Assembly: GCA_916048095.2 (NCBI GenBank)
Contig: OU696575.1
Span: 7,144,001-7,208,000, forward strand
Direction: 5' to 3'
Origin: Sacculina carcini
Taxonomy: Eukaryota > Arthropoda > Thecostraca > Sacculinidae
DNA length: 64,000 nucleotides
The translations under genes were made by a program, and so were the position numbers. The notes under the pieces were generated by a model. That model saw only the letters and a program-made list of their open reading frames with translations. It was not told the DNA's origin and searched no databases. Below, piece by piece: positions 36,601 through 44,370 of this stretch (positions within the stretch are counted from its first letter, which is position 1; every line of letters begins with the position of its first letter).

Positions 36601-36910
36601 CAATACAAAGCAAACATACACACAAATACACACACAAGAAAAACACTAGAAAACACATGTGAGAACAATTTATTGAGAGCTCATTGTTGAACACATATCG
36701 CAAGGCAAAATGTCCAATGGGCGACCACAAAGACAGAGTATGAGAGCAACACAGAATTAGTTGGCACCTCAGTGCGAGGAAAGAGCTGGGCGCTGACGGA
36801 AAACGGGAAAACCGGCCGTTAGCCGTCGGGGCGGGGCTACAATTTTCGGCCCGCCACATCAACAAAACAGACATGAGACAGAAAATAATACATATATCCA
36901 TGAACAACAC
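33605..36910 (-). CDS. LINE A ORF: 2A-like motif, AP endonuclease and reverse transcriptase
   Basis: An uninterrupted frame of 1101 codons, though its true start is uncertain. Residues 80-155 are very hydrophobic and cysteine-rich. CGDVEMNPGP follows (residues 159-168), matching the D-V/I-E-x-N-P-G-P 2A peptide. Next comes an apurinic endonuclease (about 170-400: FANIRGL, ICAETLV, VGDMNAHHREW, GSSDHSSL). The reverse transcriptase follows (about 640-930: YRPISITPILSKIFEHLI, VQLDFSAAFDRVSHQ, SGVPQGSVLGPILFN, YGYADDITLMA). A C-terminal region (LEYCAPVWSSAADCHL, HRRKVSSVCMLYKI) ends with NEMLLKERN. All visible catalytic boxes are kept, so the protein could be functional. Layout and tail point to the CR1/L2-like LINE group. 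The hydrophobic lead may be a signal or an accident of a CA-rich 5' region. Confidence 0.92.
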   Translation of the reverse strand: MLFMDICIIFCLMSVLLMWRAENCSPAPTANGRFSRFPSAPSSFLALRCQLILCCSHTLSLWSPIGHFALRYVFNNELSINCSHMCFLVFFLCVYLCVCLLCIVCVVCLFFVVKFRMHVLCVVFLCSHASCIMCLFVCMLCVVCVPSHTVDLSFLLMMCGDVEMNPGPARPQKRFSNILFANIRGLYKNIRDLTAASRSKDIVICAETLVSDYRDQSELLMPGFSKPLLIKRDSKNRRRGMAVYVRKGFSATRITAHDCTCHEFMLLRVNTALMNFYIFGAYRNPDSNDSIYECLLSTMSTIQEKDTKSAFVFVGDMNAHHREWLLSTSPTDAHGRAAYDFCNISGCSQMVSGPTHQAGNCLDLVMTDVSDIVSVSVEAPIGSSDHSSLSVKLTLRQKVSPYTISRLVHMKNNVDWVKVNDELKAIKVSNLQQKECPIDALNKYITDVISRRVPTKKLRFRSDDKAWFTNECRSARESKQEAYHKWLQSRSADSWNVYTEARRHAEHVYSEAETRHSKKLAEKLTSANDAHKWWSTLKSSVFGHDLSVPPLFSANGELKINPTEKAELLMDYFNTKQCQGSIPSDDSSVLAPKIKSIAFRSKEVANLMKDLDAHGGTDPLNMFPLFFKNTADTLAPKLSALFRRLMKTGSFPSCWRAANITTIPKGTNSADVANYRPISITPILSKIFEHLISSRLSKYLESNNLLSENQFAYRKKLSTTDALLTITHELQQVLDKGSEAWIVQLDFSAAFDRVSHQGLLQKLRKIGVGGRLLSVLHQFLSNRVQRVAIDGAYSGWQSIASGVPQGSVLGPILFNIYTADLYTTTRNPVYGYADDITLMAVISSPSDRPQVRQTVNDDLSSVLKWCERWNMMLNTSKSKCVLVSRSRTVQPSHGAILINDAQLNVCDELKILGVHVDSKLTFESHIRKLVCSASRKLGIIRKAYRMFGSSTISKSCFRCFILPILEYCAPVWSSAADCHLNLINRVVRTCKFLCGDLVLGDLCHRRKVSSVCMLYKIKHNDHHPMSKSIPDDFVAARSTRFTSKQHSQCMAPIRCRTKQFQRYFLPATVSTWNTLKEEAFLQSNLNKFKAKVNEMLLKERN
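36407..36430 (-). promoter_or_regulatory. 2A-like ribosome-skipping motif
   Basis: On the minus strand the codons read D-V-E-M-N-P-G-P, preceded by LLMMCG. In known 2A peptides the ribosome skips the bond between the final Gly and Pro (here residues 167/168) and releases two products. 2A-like sequences are established at the N-termini of some APE-type LINEs. Activity here is inferred. Confidence 0.75.
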
Positions 36911-37820
36911 TTATATTTATAGACAAAGTTAAATTAAATAATATACAAACTGAACTGAAAAGTGACGAAAAAGAATGTGATGAGAGAATTCAGCAGGAAG
37001 ATTGCAAAGCAACTATGGCTGCGAACCCTGATTCTCAATCACATTCAGAAACAAAATATAAAAATTCAAATATATAACCTGAAATAAAAAAAGATTAATT
37101 GACTTAAAAGTCTTAACAGTCTAAACAGTCTTAAAAGTAAATGAATGAGCTCGCAAGAAGAAAATATCCGCCTTTAAAAAGGCAAATATTATCAATGAAC
37201 AAAACGAGTAATGAAAAATCAAAATAACGCTAAATCAAATATAATAATAAAACAACTGAAATATAACTCAATGAACACTCAGCGTTAGCAGAAAGCAGGA
37301 TCTGTCGTCGGTGAGCGTCAGCGAAGCGTAGAAAGCCGGGCGCGAACGAGCGACGGAAAACACGTGCACACTCAGCGAGGGTTAGTCAGAGACTGAACGC
37401 GCGCGATAAAACACTTAACACTTAGCACGCGATAAAACACTAAACACACGAGAGCACTAACCACGTGCGCTCGCTAACGTGCAACTGCATGGCTGACAGT
37501 TGAAACAATAGACTTGTCACTGTCACGTGGCGATGACGTCATACTTTCGTGGAAGGGCCTGTATCTAGGTGGCGTTGGTGGTATCAACGCCACCTAGATA
37601 CAGGCCCTTCCACGAAAGTATGACGTCATCGATTGCGGTCGCTTCACTCGTACGGGCGATACGCGTTGTTATTAGAAATTGTGCTTAGTGCGGGTATTTG
37701 ACTGGCATTCCGGCTCAATCAAGTTTGCAAATCATGTTAGAAACATAAGAAGCTTCAAATTGCAAATGGAAAAACCGAATATATTTAAAACAACATAGGC
37801 ACATCACAGGCATACAACAA

Positions 37821-39536
37821 CTACACACGAGACAACGTAGACAGTTTTCGTTTCAAATTTTTGGCACAAATACATGAATTTTGATCGGAACAATAATTAT
37901 TAAGAAGAACGTTCACACTCGCCCACACAATTTTTTGTACAACTGAATCTAAGCTATGGTTGTTAACACAATGCGAGGTATTAAAAATGATTCCGTGGTC
38001 ATTGAGCTGTTGCAAAATGTGAAAAAGAGCAATTTCCCTTTGCCTACCTACAGTCGAAAATTCCCTAAACTCAAAACATTTTTTAACAGTTAAATAAGAA
38101 AACAAGACAATATTAACAACGGTATCACTTGGATAAAATAAACATCCTCTATCTATACCTTTAACATAGGAAAAACGTTCTGGTGATATTGGTTCATTTT
38201 TTGTAGTTAAGATAGTTTTGCATGAATCACACTGTTGTTTTTTTGAAATAGAATAGGAGCAATAGCCGGCTACATAAACAATGACAGGGAGATATTTATA
38301 ACAATTTTCGATATCTGCACTACAAATATAAATAATAAAACCTTCGGCTGCCTGTCTTAATCTATCGGGATGGTATTCTGGTGAGCATGTAACATCTTTT
38401 AGTGTGATACTACCTTTGAGCACGGGCAATTTTAAATCAATCAATGATCTTACTCTGATTTTTTTTTCACACTCGAATAATTGACGGTTGGAAATATTAT
38501 ATGTGCAACCTGACAACCTCCTGTACTGACCAAACCGCTCCTCCAAACAATCCGTCTGAAACTTTCCTGGCAAAATGTACGACAAACCTAACTCATTTAC
38601 ACAATACTGCATGATTTCACAAAGTGCATGCGTTGTGTGATACACAGCCATAAACGTTTCTTTAGTCATGCCGACCATATTGCTCCCTGACCTCCACTGA
38701 TCCAACCATTTCAGAAAATGCTCCAAAAAAATATGCCTAGCATCAGCAGCTGAACCAGTCAACGGATGAGCGTAAACATTTCTCAACCTCGAGCCTTTGT
38801 ATGGTGTCTTCACATTGCAAATAGTCCACCAACGCAAAATTATCTGAATAAAGTGTGCAGTGCCTTCAGCGCAATAAAGATTATTCGAAACACCCAATGA
38901 TCTCAGAGCCTGCACTACATAATCACTCATAACATTGAGCACAAGCTTAACATTCTGTCTTTCGATGTTGGACGGACGAACAGCTTTGAGCGACAAACCG
39001 TAAGAATACTTCAACAGTGAACCAGCCTCCAACGTATACAACTTCTCAACAGTGTCGAATGAAGCAGACAACGACTTAGAAAAATCAGAAAAATGCGGGA
39101 ATACAAAGGATTTGAGTGAATCCTTTTTGTTGAGCCAATTATTGCGGATGCATTTCAAAATATGCACCGAATCAAACATGAAAAACAGAGGTCGATCTGA
39201 GCTGACTGGATGCTGATAAACAATCGACAGACGAGGTGGATTGGCAAACATCGACATCGCACTGCGATTAACAGAATGGTTATCAGAAATAACGCAAATC
39301 ACTTTGACTCCGAGACTCTCCAATCCAACGATGACCTTACGAACATAATTATACAGCGTTTCTCCTTTGAGAGTCATCACTGGCAGAATATGAACAACAT
39401 CCTTATATGCACTCAGAACGCTACTTATCATGAACACACATGCAGTAGTTGCAACACCGCTCCCATCAAAAGAGCACCCAACAATGTCACCACATTTGTA
39501 ATCCAAAGAAGGCTTCAAATAGATCTCGTCCATCAA
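37821..39536 (-). CDS. P-element-type transposase, catalytic part, N-terminus missing
   Basis: An open frame of 571 codons; the first residue is a non-ATG Leu codon and the next is ATG. It starts at the catalytic core (MDEIYLKPSLDY, D at residue 3) and keeps CVISDNHSVNRSAM (D85) and DCLEERFGQYRRLSGC (E332/333), candidates for the DDE/D-type triad. A GTP-binding-like insertion and a C-terminal region with paired cysteines (CDSCKTIL) follow. P transposases usually run to about 750 residues with an N-terminal THAP DNA-binding domain, and that part is absent here. Upstream the frame closes within a few codons, where unrelated P-element sequence is joined. The lack of any internal stop over 1.7 kb suggests recent loss of the N-terminus, or a truncated product. 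P truncations can act as repressors in Drosophila, which is only an analogy. Confidence 0.85.
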   Translation of the reverse strand: MMDEIYLKPSLDYKCGDIVGCSFDGSGVATTACVFMISSVLSAYKDVVHILPVMTLKGETLYNYVRKVIVGLESLGVKVICVISDNHSVNRSAMSMFANPPRLSIVYQHPVSSDRPLFFMFDSVHILKCIRNNWLNKKDSLKSFVFPHFSDFSKSLSASFDTVEKLYTLEAGSLLKYSYGLSLKAVRPSNIERQNVKLVLNVMSDYVVQALRSLGVSNNLYCAEGTAHFIQIILRWWTICNVKTPYKGSRLRNVYAHPLTGSAADARHIFLEHFLKWLDQWRSGSNMVGMTKETFMAVYHTTHALCEIMQYCVNELGLSYILPGKFQTDCLEERFGQYRRLSGCTYNISNRQLFECEKKIRVRSLIDLKLPVLKGSITLKDVTCSPEYHPDRLRQAAEGFIIYICSADIENCYKYLPVIVYVAGYCSYSISKKQQCDSCKTILTTKNEPISPERFSYVKGIDRGCLFYPSDTVVNIVLFSYLTVKKCFEFREFSTVGRQREIALFHILQQLNDHGIIFNTSHCVNNHSLDSVVQKIVWASVNVLLNNYCSDQNSCICAKNLKRKLSTLSRV

Positions 39537-39887
39537 GAGAGATACAACTTTATGAAACCAGGATTATTTGTAGCACCCAATGATATTGGAACGAACACCG
39601 CAAAATCACTCCTAACCTTCAGCACAAGTTTAACATTTTGTCCTTCAATACTCGACGGGCGAACAGCTTTGAGCGACAAACCGTACGCTGATCAAAAAAT
39701 TCGGGCATGACCACACTGGATTATGTGTCTACTCTCCATAAAACACAAACAATTTGAAGCAATACCTGATTTAAGCGTGATCAATCTCTATGATGCTAAT
39801 ATGATAAAAGGTGATCCGATGTGCTTGGATATTTACATGTCACGCTTTATAGCCGTCTGCGATTTCTTCTTTAGTGTTTTTTCTTCT
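38891..39887. repeat. 997-bp tandem duplication, unit 1
   Basis: This segment recurs at 39888-40868 with a constant offset of 997 bp. I count only about three base differences over roughly 980 bp. A 13-base filler (TGTTTTTTCTTCT) separates the units. Confidence 0.9.
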
Positions 39888-40533
39888 CACCCAATGATCT
39901 CAGAGCCTGCACTACATAATCACTCATAACATTGAGCACAAGCTTAACATTCTGTCTTTCGATGTTGGACGGACGAACAGCTTTGAGCGACAAACCGTAA
40001 GAATACTTCAACAGTGAACCAGCCTCCAACGTATACAACTTCTCAACAGTGTCGAATGAAGCAGACAACGACTTAGAAAAATCAGAAAAATGCGGGAATA
40101 CAAAGGATTTGAGTGAATCCTTTTTGTTGAGCCAATTATTGCGGATGCATTTCAAAATATGCACCGAATCAAACATGAAAAACAGAGGTCGATCTGAGCT
40201 GACTGGATGCTGATAAACAATCGACAGACGAGGTGGATTGGCAAACATCGACATCGCACTGCGATTAACAGAATGGTTATCAGAAATAACGCAAATCACT
40301 TTGACTCCGAGACTCTCCAATCCAACGATGACCTTACGAACATAATTATACAGCGTTTCTCCTTTGAGAGTCATCACTGGCAGAATATGAACAACATCCT
40401 TATATGCACTCAGAACGCTACTTATCATGAACACACATGCAGTAGCTGCAACACCGCTCCCATCAAAAGAGCACCCAACAATGTCACCACATTTGTAATC
40501 CAAAGAAGGCTTCAAATAGATCTCGTCCATCAA
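39871..40533 (-). pseudogene. Duplicated N-terminal fragment of the P transposase core
   Basis: 220 codons identical to residues 1-215 of the frame at 37821-39536 apart from one change (GVAATACV for GVATTACV). They end in unrelated residues at the duplication junction. It contains two of the three catalytic acidic positions and lacks the rest. Confidence 0.88.
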
Positions 40534-40868
40534 GAGAGATACAACTTTATGAAACCAGGATTATTTGTAGCACCCAATGATATTGGAACGAACACCGCAA
40601 AATCACTCCTAACCTTCAGCACAAGTTTAACATTTTGTCCTTCAATACTCGACGGGCGAACAGCTTTGAGCGACAAACCATACGCTGATCAAAAAATTCG
40701 GGCATGACCACACTGGATTATGTGTCTACTCTCCATAAAACACAAACAATTTGAAGCAATACCTGATTTAAGCGTGATCAATCTCTATGATGCTAATATG
40801 ATAAAAGGTGATCCGATGTGCTTGGATATTTCCATGTCACGCTTTATAGCCGTCTGCGATTTCTTCTT
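39888..40868. repeat. 997-bp tandem duplication, unit 2
   Basis: Second copy, starting again at CACCCAATGATCTCAGAGCC inside the transposase sequence. It runs on into the original flank at about 40870 (TTCTTGGTATTTTGGG). Confidence 0.9.
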
Positions 40869-41056
40869 TAGTTCTTGGTATTTTGGGAATGAGAACACGC
40901 TGAATTTAGACTCTCGGTCGTAATTCCTTTTTCACCCTGGAACACAGCTCCAGGAATTTCCTGATAATATACCATAATGAGCACAAATATGAAAGCATCA
41001 ATAGCTCTGTGATGAAATAAACCTTTGATATTACCTTAAGTTATTGCTAACATTAT

Positions 41057-41252
41057 TTATTATGATTAATATTAATTGGTATACTAAGCGCGCACCATAC
41101 TATGACTATATGGCCCGTCCCGCTGTGAACAAATTTACAGCGGTGCCTCCCAGTAAACTCAAGCAGGTATTAAAATACGCGCGCGGATCAGGATTCGAAC
41201 CGCGAGCCTCTGACACAAGATTTCAGCATTATAGCCACTGAACTACTCTGGA
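41057..41252 (-). mobile_element. tRNA-derived SINE nested in P5
   Basis: Same site and family as in P1-P4, more diverged. On the minus strand it shows GTGGCTATAATGCTG and CGGTTCGAATC. The right flank GCTGAAATGATTT is kept and the left flank is degraded. Confidence 0.75.
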
Positions 41253-41750
41253 GCTGAAATGATTTGTGATATATTTTCGCTAATGAGTTTCAAACACCAA
41301 TAATATAAATATTTCAAAATCAATAACCTAAATTTAAGCAATCAATTTAGACGAAAAAGGAAACACTAGCAGCTACAAAGCTAAACAGCTGAACAGTGCC
41401 CACCTCAGTTGATTTATGACTATTATGGTTCGCAAATATATAGCTATGTTGATAAGACATATTTAACGAAGCGAAAATCACATGTGAAACGAGCAGATGT
41501 ACATATTTTACTGAACCTATGAGCGAAACCAAACCTGACCGCAGCAAAATGTCCAGGATGATGACATGCCGAATCATCCGAGTGATGAACACAAAATGGC
41601 TGCGCAAATTACACTTGACACAAAATCTGACACTCGCACTAAAGAAAATCTCTAAACACATACATTACCGCCAAGAATAACAAGCGAGAAATCACTGAAC
41701 ACTTGAGAACACTAAACACGTACGCTCGGTACCGTGCAACTGCAATGACT

Positions 41751-42400
41751 GACCGAGGTCAAGAGGTCAGGTTTACCGAAATTCCGAACATATGTCATTG
41801 CATCCTGAGTCCTTTCATGCATGTACCGAGAACCACCTGTAAATGTTGCTGGTAATATACAGAGTTGACCAATATCGCTAGCCTGTCCGTCGTTATTAAT
41901 GTGGTCTCTCAGGTGTATATATGAGTCAACTCTGAGCTCTTTTTGGTGAGTTTTTAAGTACAGTAGTCTTTCTGCCTCTATCTTTGCGTACATATCAATG
42001 GCGTACTGATGAAAGAGGTTTTGGCCCCTGTGTACAGCGTTAAAAGTTTTATCGGACCATAAATTGATATGAATAAAGGTCCATACACGACAGTTTTCGT
42101 ACTGCCATGTGATAACCAATGATGTGATGCCAAAATGAATGAATGTGATGCCAAAATGATAACCATCTTCTTCCGTAGGGAACAGAAGTGGGTACTGGAG
42201 GGCGTCATAGGAGCGATGCGTCTCACAAACACGTTGTAATGTTGCATCGCGGGAGTGTAATACAATATCACGTTTTCCGTGCTGTTCGTCTCTCAAAATA
42301 ACGGCAACTTCGCTACACTCTGGACGATTGAATCGTCTGGCATCGTCGAAATCGTCGTCGTTGTCCGTTGTTTTGACGAATTCCTTGCTCTACCATTCGG
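41751..42400 (-). pseudogene. Helitron Rep/helicase, N-terminal domain fragment
   Basis: The reading frame 42296-41712 gives GKRDIVLHSRDATLQRVCET, HRSYDALQYPLLFPTEEDGY, then LFHQYAIDMYAKIEAERLLY and ILPATFTGGSRYMHERTQDA. These are the characteristic blocks of the Helitron-like N domain that precedes the Rep HUH nuclease. A further block (RPECSEVAVIL) lies upstream in another frame, so there is at least one shift. The sequence stops at PDLLTSVSH, just where the nuclease region should begin. Rep nicks and joins single strands in rolling-circle transposition. This copy cannot. Confidence 0.85.
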
Positions 42401-42429
42401 GGGTATTCACTGGTGTGGACATCTGGAAT

Positions 42430-42652
42430 TTTTCCATTTAATTCAGACTATAAATATTGAACTGGAAGAATCCTCACAAAAAATGCAAATATATGTTAGT
42501 TTTATATAGAATTCAGACTATAAATATTGAACAGGAAGAGTCCTGACAAATAATGCACGATATTTGGAAGTTTTCAATTTAATTCAGACTTTAAATATCG
42601 AACTCGAAGAGCCCTCACAAATAATGCACGATATTAGGAAGTTTTCAATTTT
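42430..42652. repeat. About 80-bp tandem repeat, three units, in the Helitron
   Basis: Each unit contains AATTCAGACT-TAAATAT-GAAC followed by GGAAGA-TCCT-ACAAATAATGCA with substitutions. Confidence 0.85.
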
Positions 42653-42962
42653 TTCCAATAGGCTCCTTTGTCAGCAATTCAATTTTCAATAGGCTCCTTT
42701 GTTGTGAAACGCTTTGTTAAATCTATCAGTCGTCGGTGGAAATACCATGGTCTTGAATAAACGGTTATATCTTTTGAAATGTTGACACTACATATTTGAA
42801 AAATAGATCATCTTGTAGAAGACAAAATTTCCAATCTGTGGATATAAAAAACTGTCAATTCTGTTGAGCATTTTTCCTCAAACCCGTGGCATAAAATCAC
42901 CAAAATGTGAAAAACTCATTTGTGCACACACACACACAGAATAACTTTTTTATTATTATAGA

Positions 42963-44370
42963 TATATAACATATTATATAACATTGTAAGTATATAACAT
43001 CAGATTAAAACAGTAATGGCCCCAAAATTGATCCCTGAGGTACTCTCATTTTGACTTATATTGTACTCGAACAACAGTCATTAAAATCGAGAAATTGCAG
43101 GTGATTTGTCAGGAATGCCTTGAGTAGCTGTATCGTTGTGTCGGCTAAGTTGTAGAGTTTGTCCAGCAGGATAGCGTGATCTACACAATCAAAGGTTTTG
43201 TATGTCAATGAAAATTGTAAGTGCGATTGAGTTAGAACCACGGGCATAGTTAATTAGATGAGTCAAATGACCGATTGGCATATATGTAGATCGTTGTTTT
43301 CTTAAACCAAATTGGAAGTCAAATAGAAGGTCATTGGTAGTAAAATAATCCATTAGCTGATTATATAAAATTCTCTCTAGTACTTTAGACATAGGCGTTA
43401 TAATTGATATGGGTCTATAGTTCATAAAGTTATGTCCTGTTTGATAACGCATGATATGCATTGATATGCATGATATGCATTAACGCATTGATATGCCCTG
43501 GAATGACACGCACAATTTTGAAAGTTTTCGGAAAGCATGATTGTGGTATACATAAGTTAATAATGTGGTAATTTCGGTAAGGAATGACGAGGCAATAAGT
43601 TTCACCTGAAAGAATTTCACCTATGAGACCGTCATTTGCGCTCTTGCCACTCTTCAGTTGAGATATTATGGAGTGTACGACAAAATTTAGAACAGTTTGA
43701 AACACGAATTTGTTGCTTTCCCACGGCTTTAAAGGATCGAGAAATATGCTAGGGTGTACGTTGGCAGGCGGCATATTTTTTGGTATATTAAGACTAACGT
43801 TAGTAAAATATGTTTGAATTCTTCAGCAATGTCTGTTGGGTTTTCATGTAAAACATCATTGTGTATAAAACAGGACGGTAAAATCTCCTTTCGTTTTTTA
43901 CGTTAGTTAGGGTTAGTAATGTGTTCCACATCATTCGTTTATTGCATTGATGCCACTTTAGTTGCTCAAGGTAGTATTTCTGTTTTTCCCATTGGATTTG
44001 GCTTTTCAATCTATTGCGATTTTTTTGGAAATATTCTAAAGTCCTCCTGTTTACGCTTCTTGACGTACTTGAGATTTCATTTGTTTTTTGGATTGGTGTC
44101 TGTTAAGAGATTTTTGTCAATCCAGGGCTGTTGCGGCTGTTTCCTCAGGTTCTTTTTGGTGTTTGAGAATTTGTCTATTTGTGTGATACAAGTTTGTAGG
44201 CGGGAGTTCGCTCATTCTTCGGCTTCTGATTTTTCATTAAACTTGTCCACCTATGACTTGCTGTATTTATTTGTCAGCATGTTTAAAATTGAATAATTTT
44301 ATATTTGTATGCAATGTTGTGGGTAAAACAGTATTATACGACACAGTGTAATAAGTTGGCAGGTGATCAA
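42963..44370 (-). pseudogene. LINE D, reverse transcriptase part (CR1/L2-like)
   Basis: On the minus strand several frames give consecutive reverse transcriptase blocks: KSGKSANDGLIGEIL, NYRPISIITPMSKVLERILY, FQFGLRKQRSTY, FDCVDHAILLDKLYN and RVPQGSILGPLLF (about 43015-43053). The frame changes between blocks and the last box has Arg in place of the usual Gly. The 3' part is cut off by the Helitron at 42962. The 5' part continues beyond the hAT-like insert at 46174. A dead copy. Confidence 0.82.

Larger units (their letters stand above)
32838..37423 (-). mobile_element. LINE A copy 3, apparently full-length
   Basis: About 4.6 kb on the minus strand: a GC-rich 5' region (37423-36911), one long reading frame (36910-33605), a 3' untranslated region with 30-bp repeats (about 33230-33435), and an AAT-type tail at 32838. 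The flanking P4 sequence resumes exactly across the insertion (...GCCAAGAAT / AGCACGCG...). No clear target duplication is visible. It is the youngest-looking LINE A copy in the window. Confidence 0.88.
30577..37577 (-). mobile_element. P-superfamily element P4, split by LINE A
   Basis: Reverse-oriented copy in two pieces (30577-32837 and 37424-37577). It starts with the family terminus CAACGCCACCTAGATACAGG but then lacks about 45 bp of the usual end. It covers decayed transposase remnants and the SINE, and its 5' terminus is at 37577 with TGACGTCA at 37534-37541. LINE A copy 3 was inserted in its 5' untranslated part. Together with P3 it forms an inverted repeat with arms over 2 kb and almost no spacer. 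Confidence 0.82.
37585..41750 (-). mobile_element. P-superfamily element P5 with transposase frame, rearranged
   Basis: The left end carries the family terminus (CAACGCCACCTAGATACAGG, TGACGTCA at 37621-37628), seven bases from P4's end. On the minus strand it contains the transposase frame, a 997-bp tandem duplication, a decayed 5' untranslated part with the SINE, and a 5' end cut off at about 41750 against a Helitron fragment. P1-P4 look like internal relatives of this type. Confidence 0.82.
41751..42962 (-). mobile_element. Helitron 5' part with Rep/helicase fragment
   Basis: The right end on the minus strand reads A|TCTATAATAATAAAAAAG followed by a TG-repeat, a classical Helitron 5' terminus next to an A. 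The piece contains a Helitron-like N domain and a threefold 80-bp repeat. Its 3' end is missing: at about 41750 it meets the broken P5. It lies inside LINE D, which continues at 42963. Confidence 0.75.

Noticed and set aside
39210-39710. Plus-strand 166-codon frame present twice
   Set aside because: It lies opposite the P transposase and is repeated only because of the 997-bp duplication.
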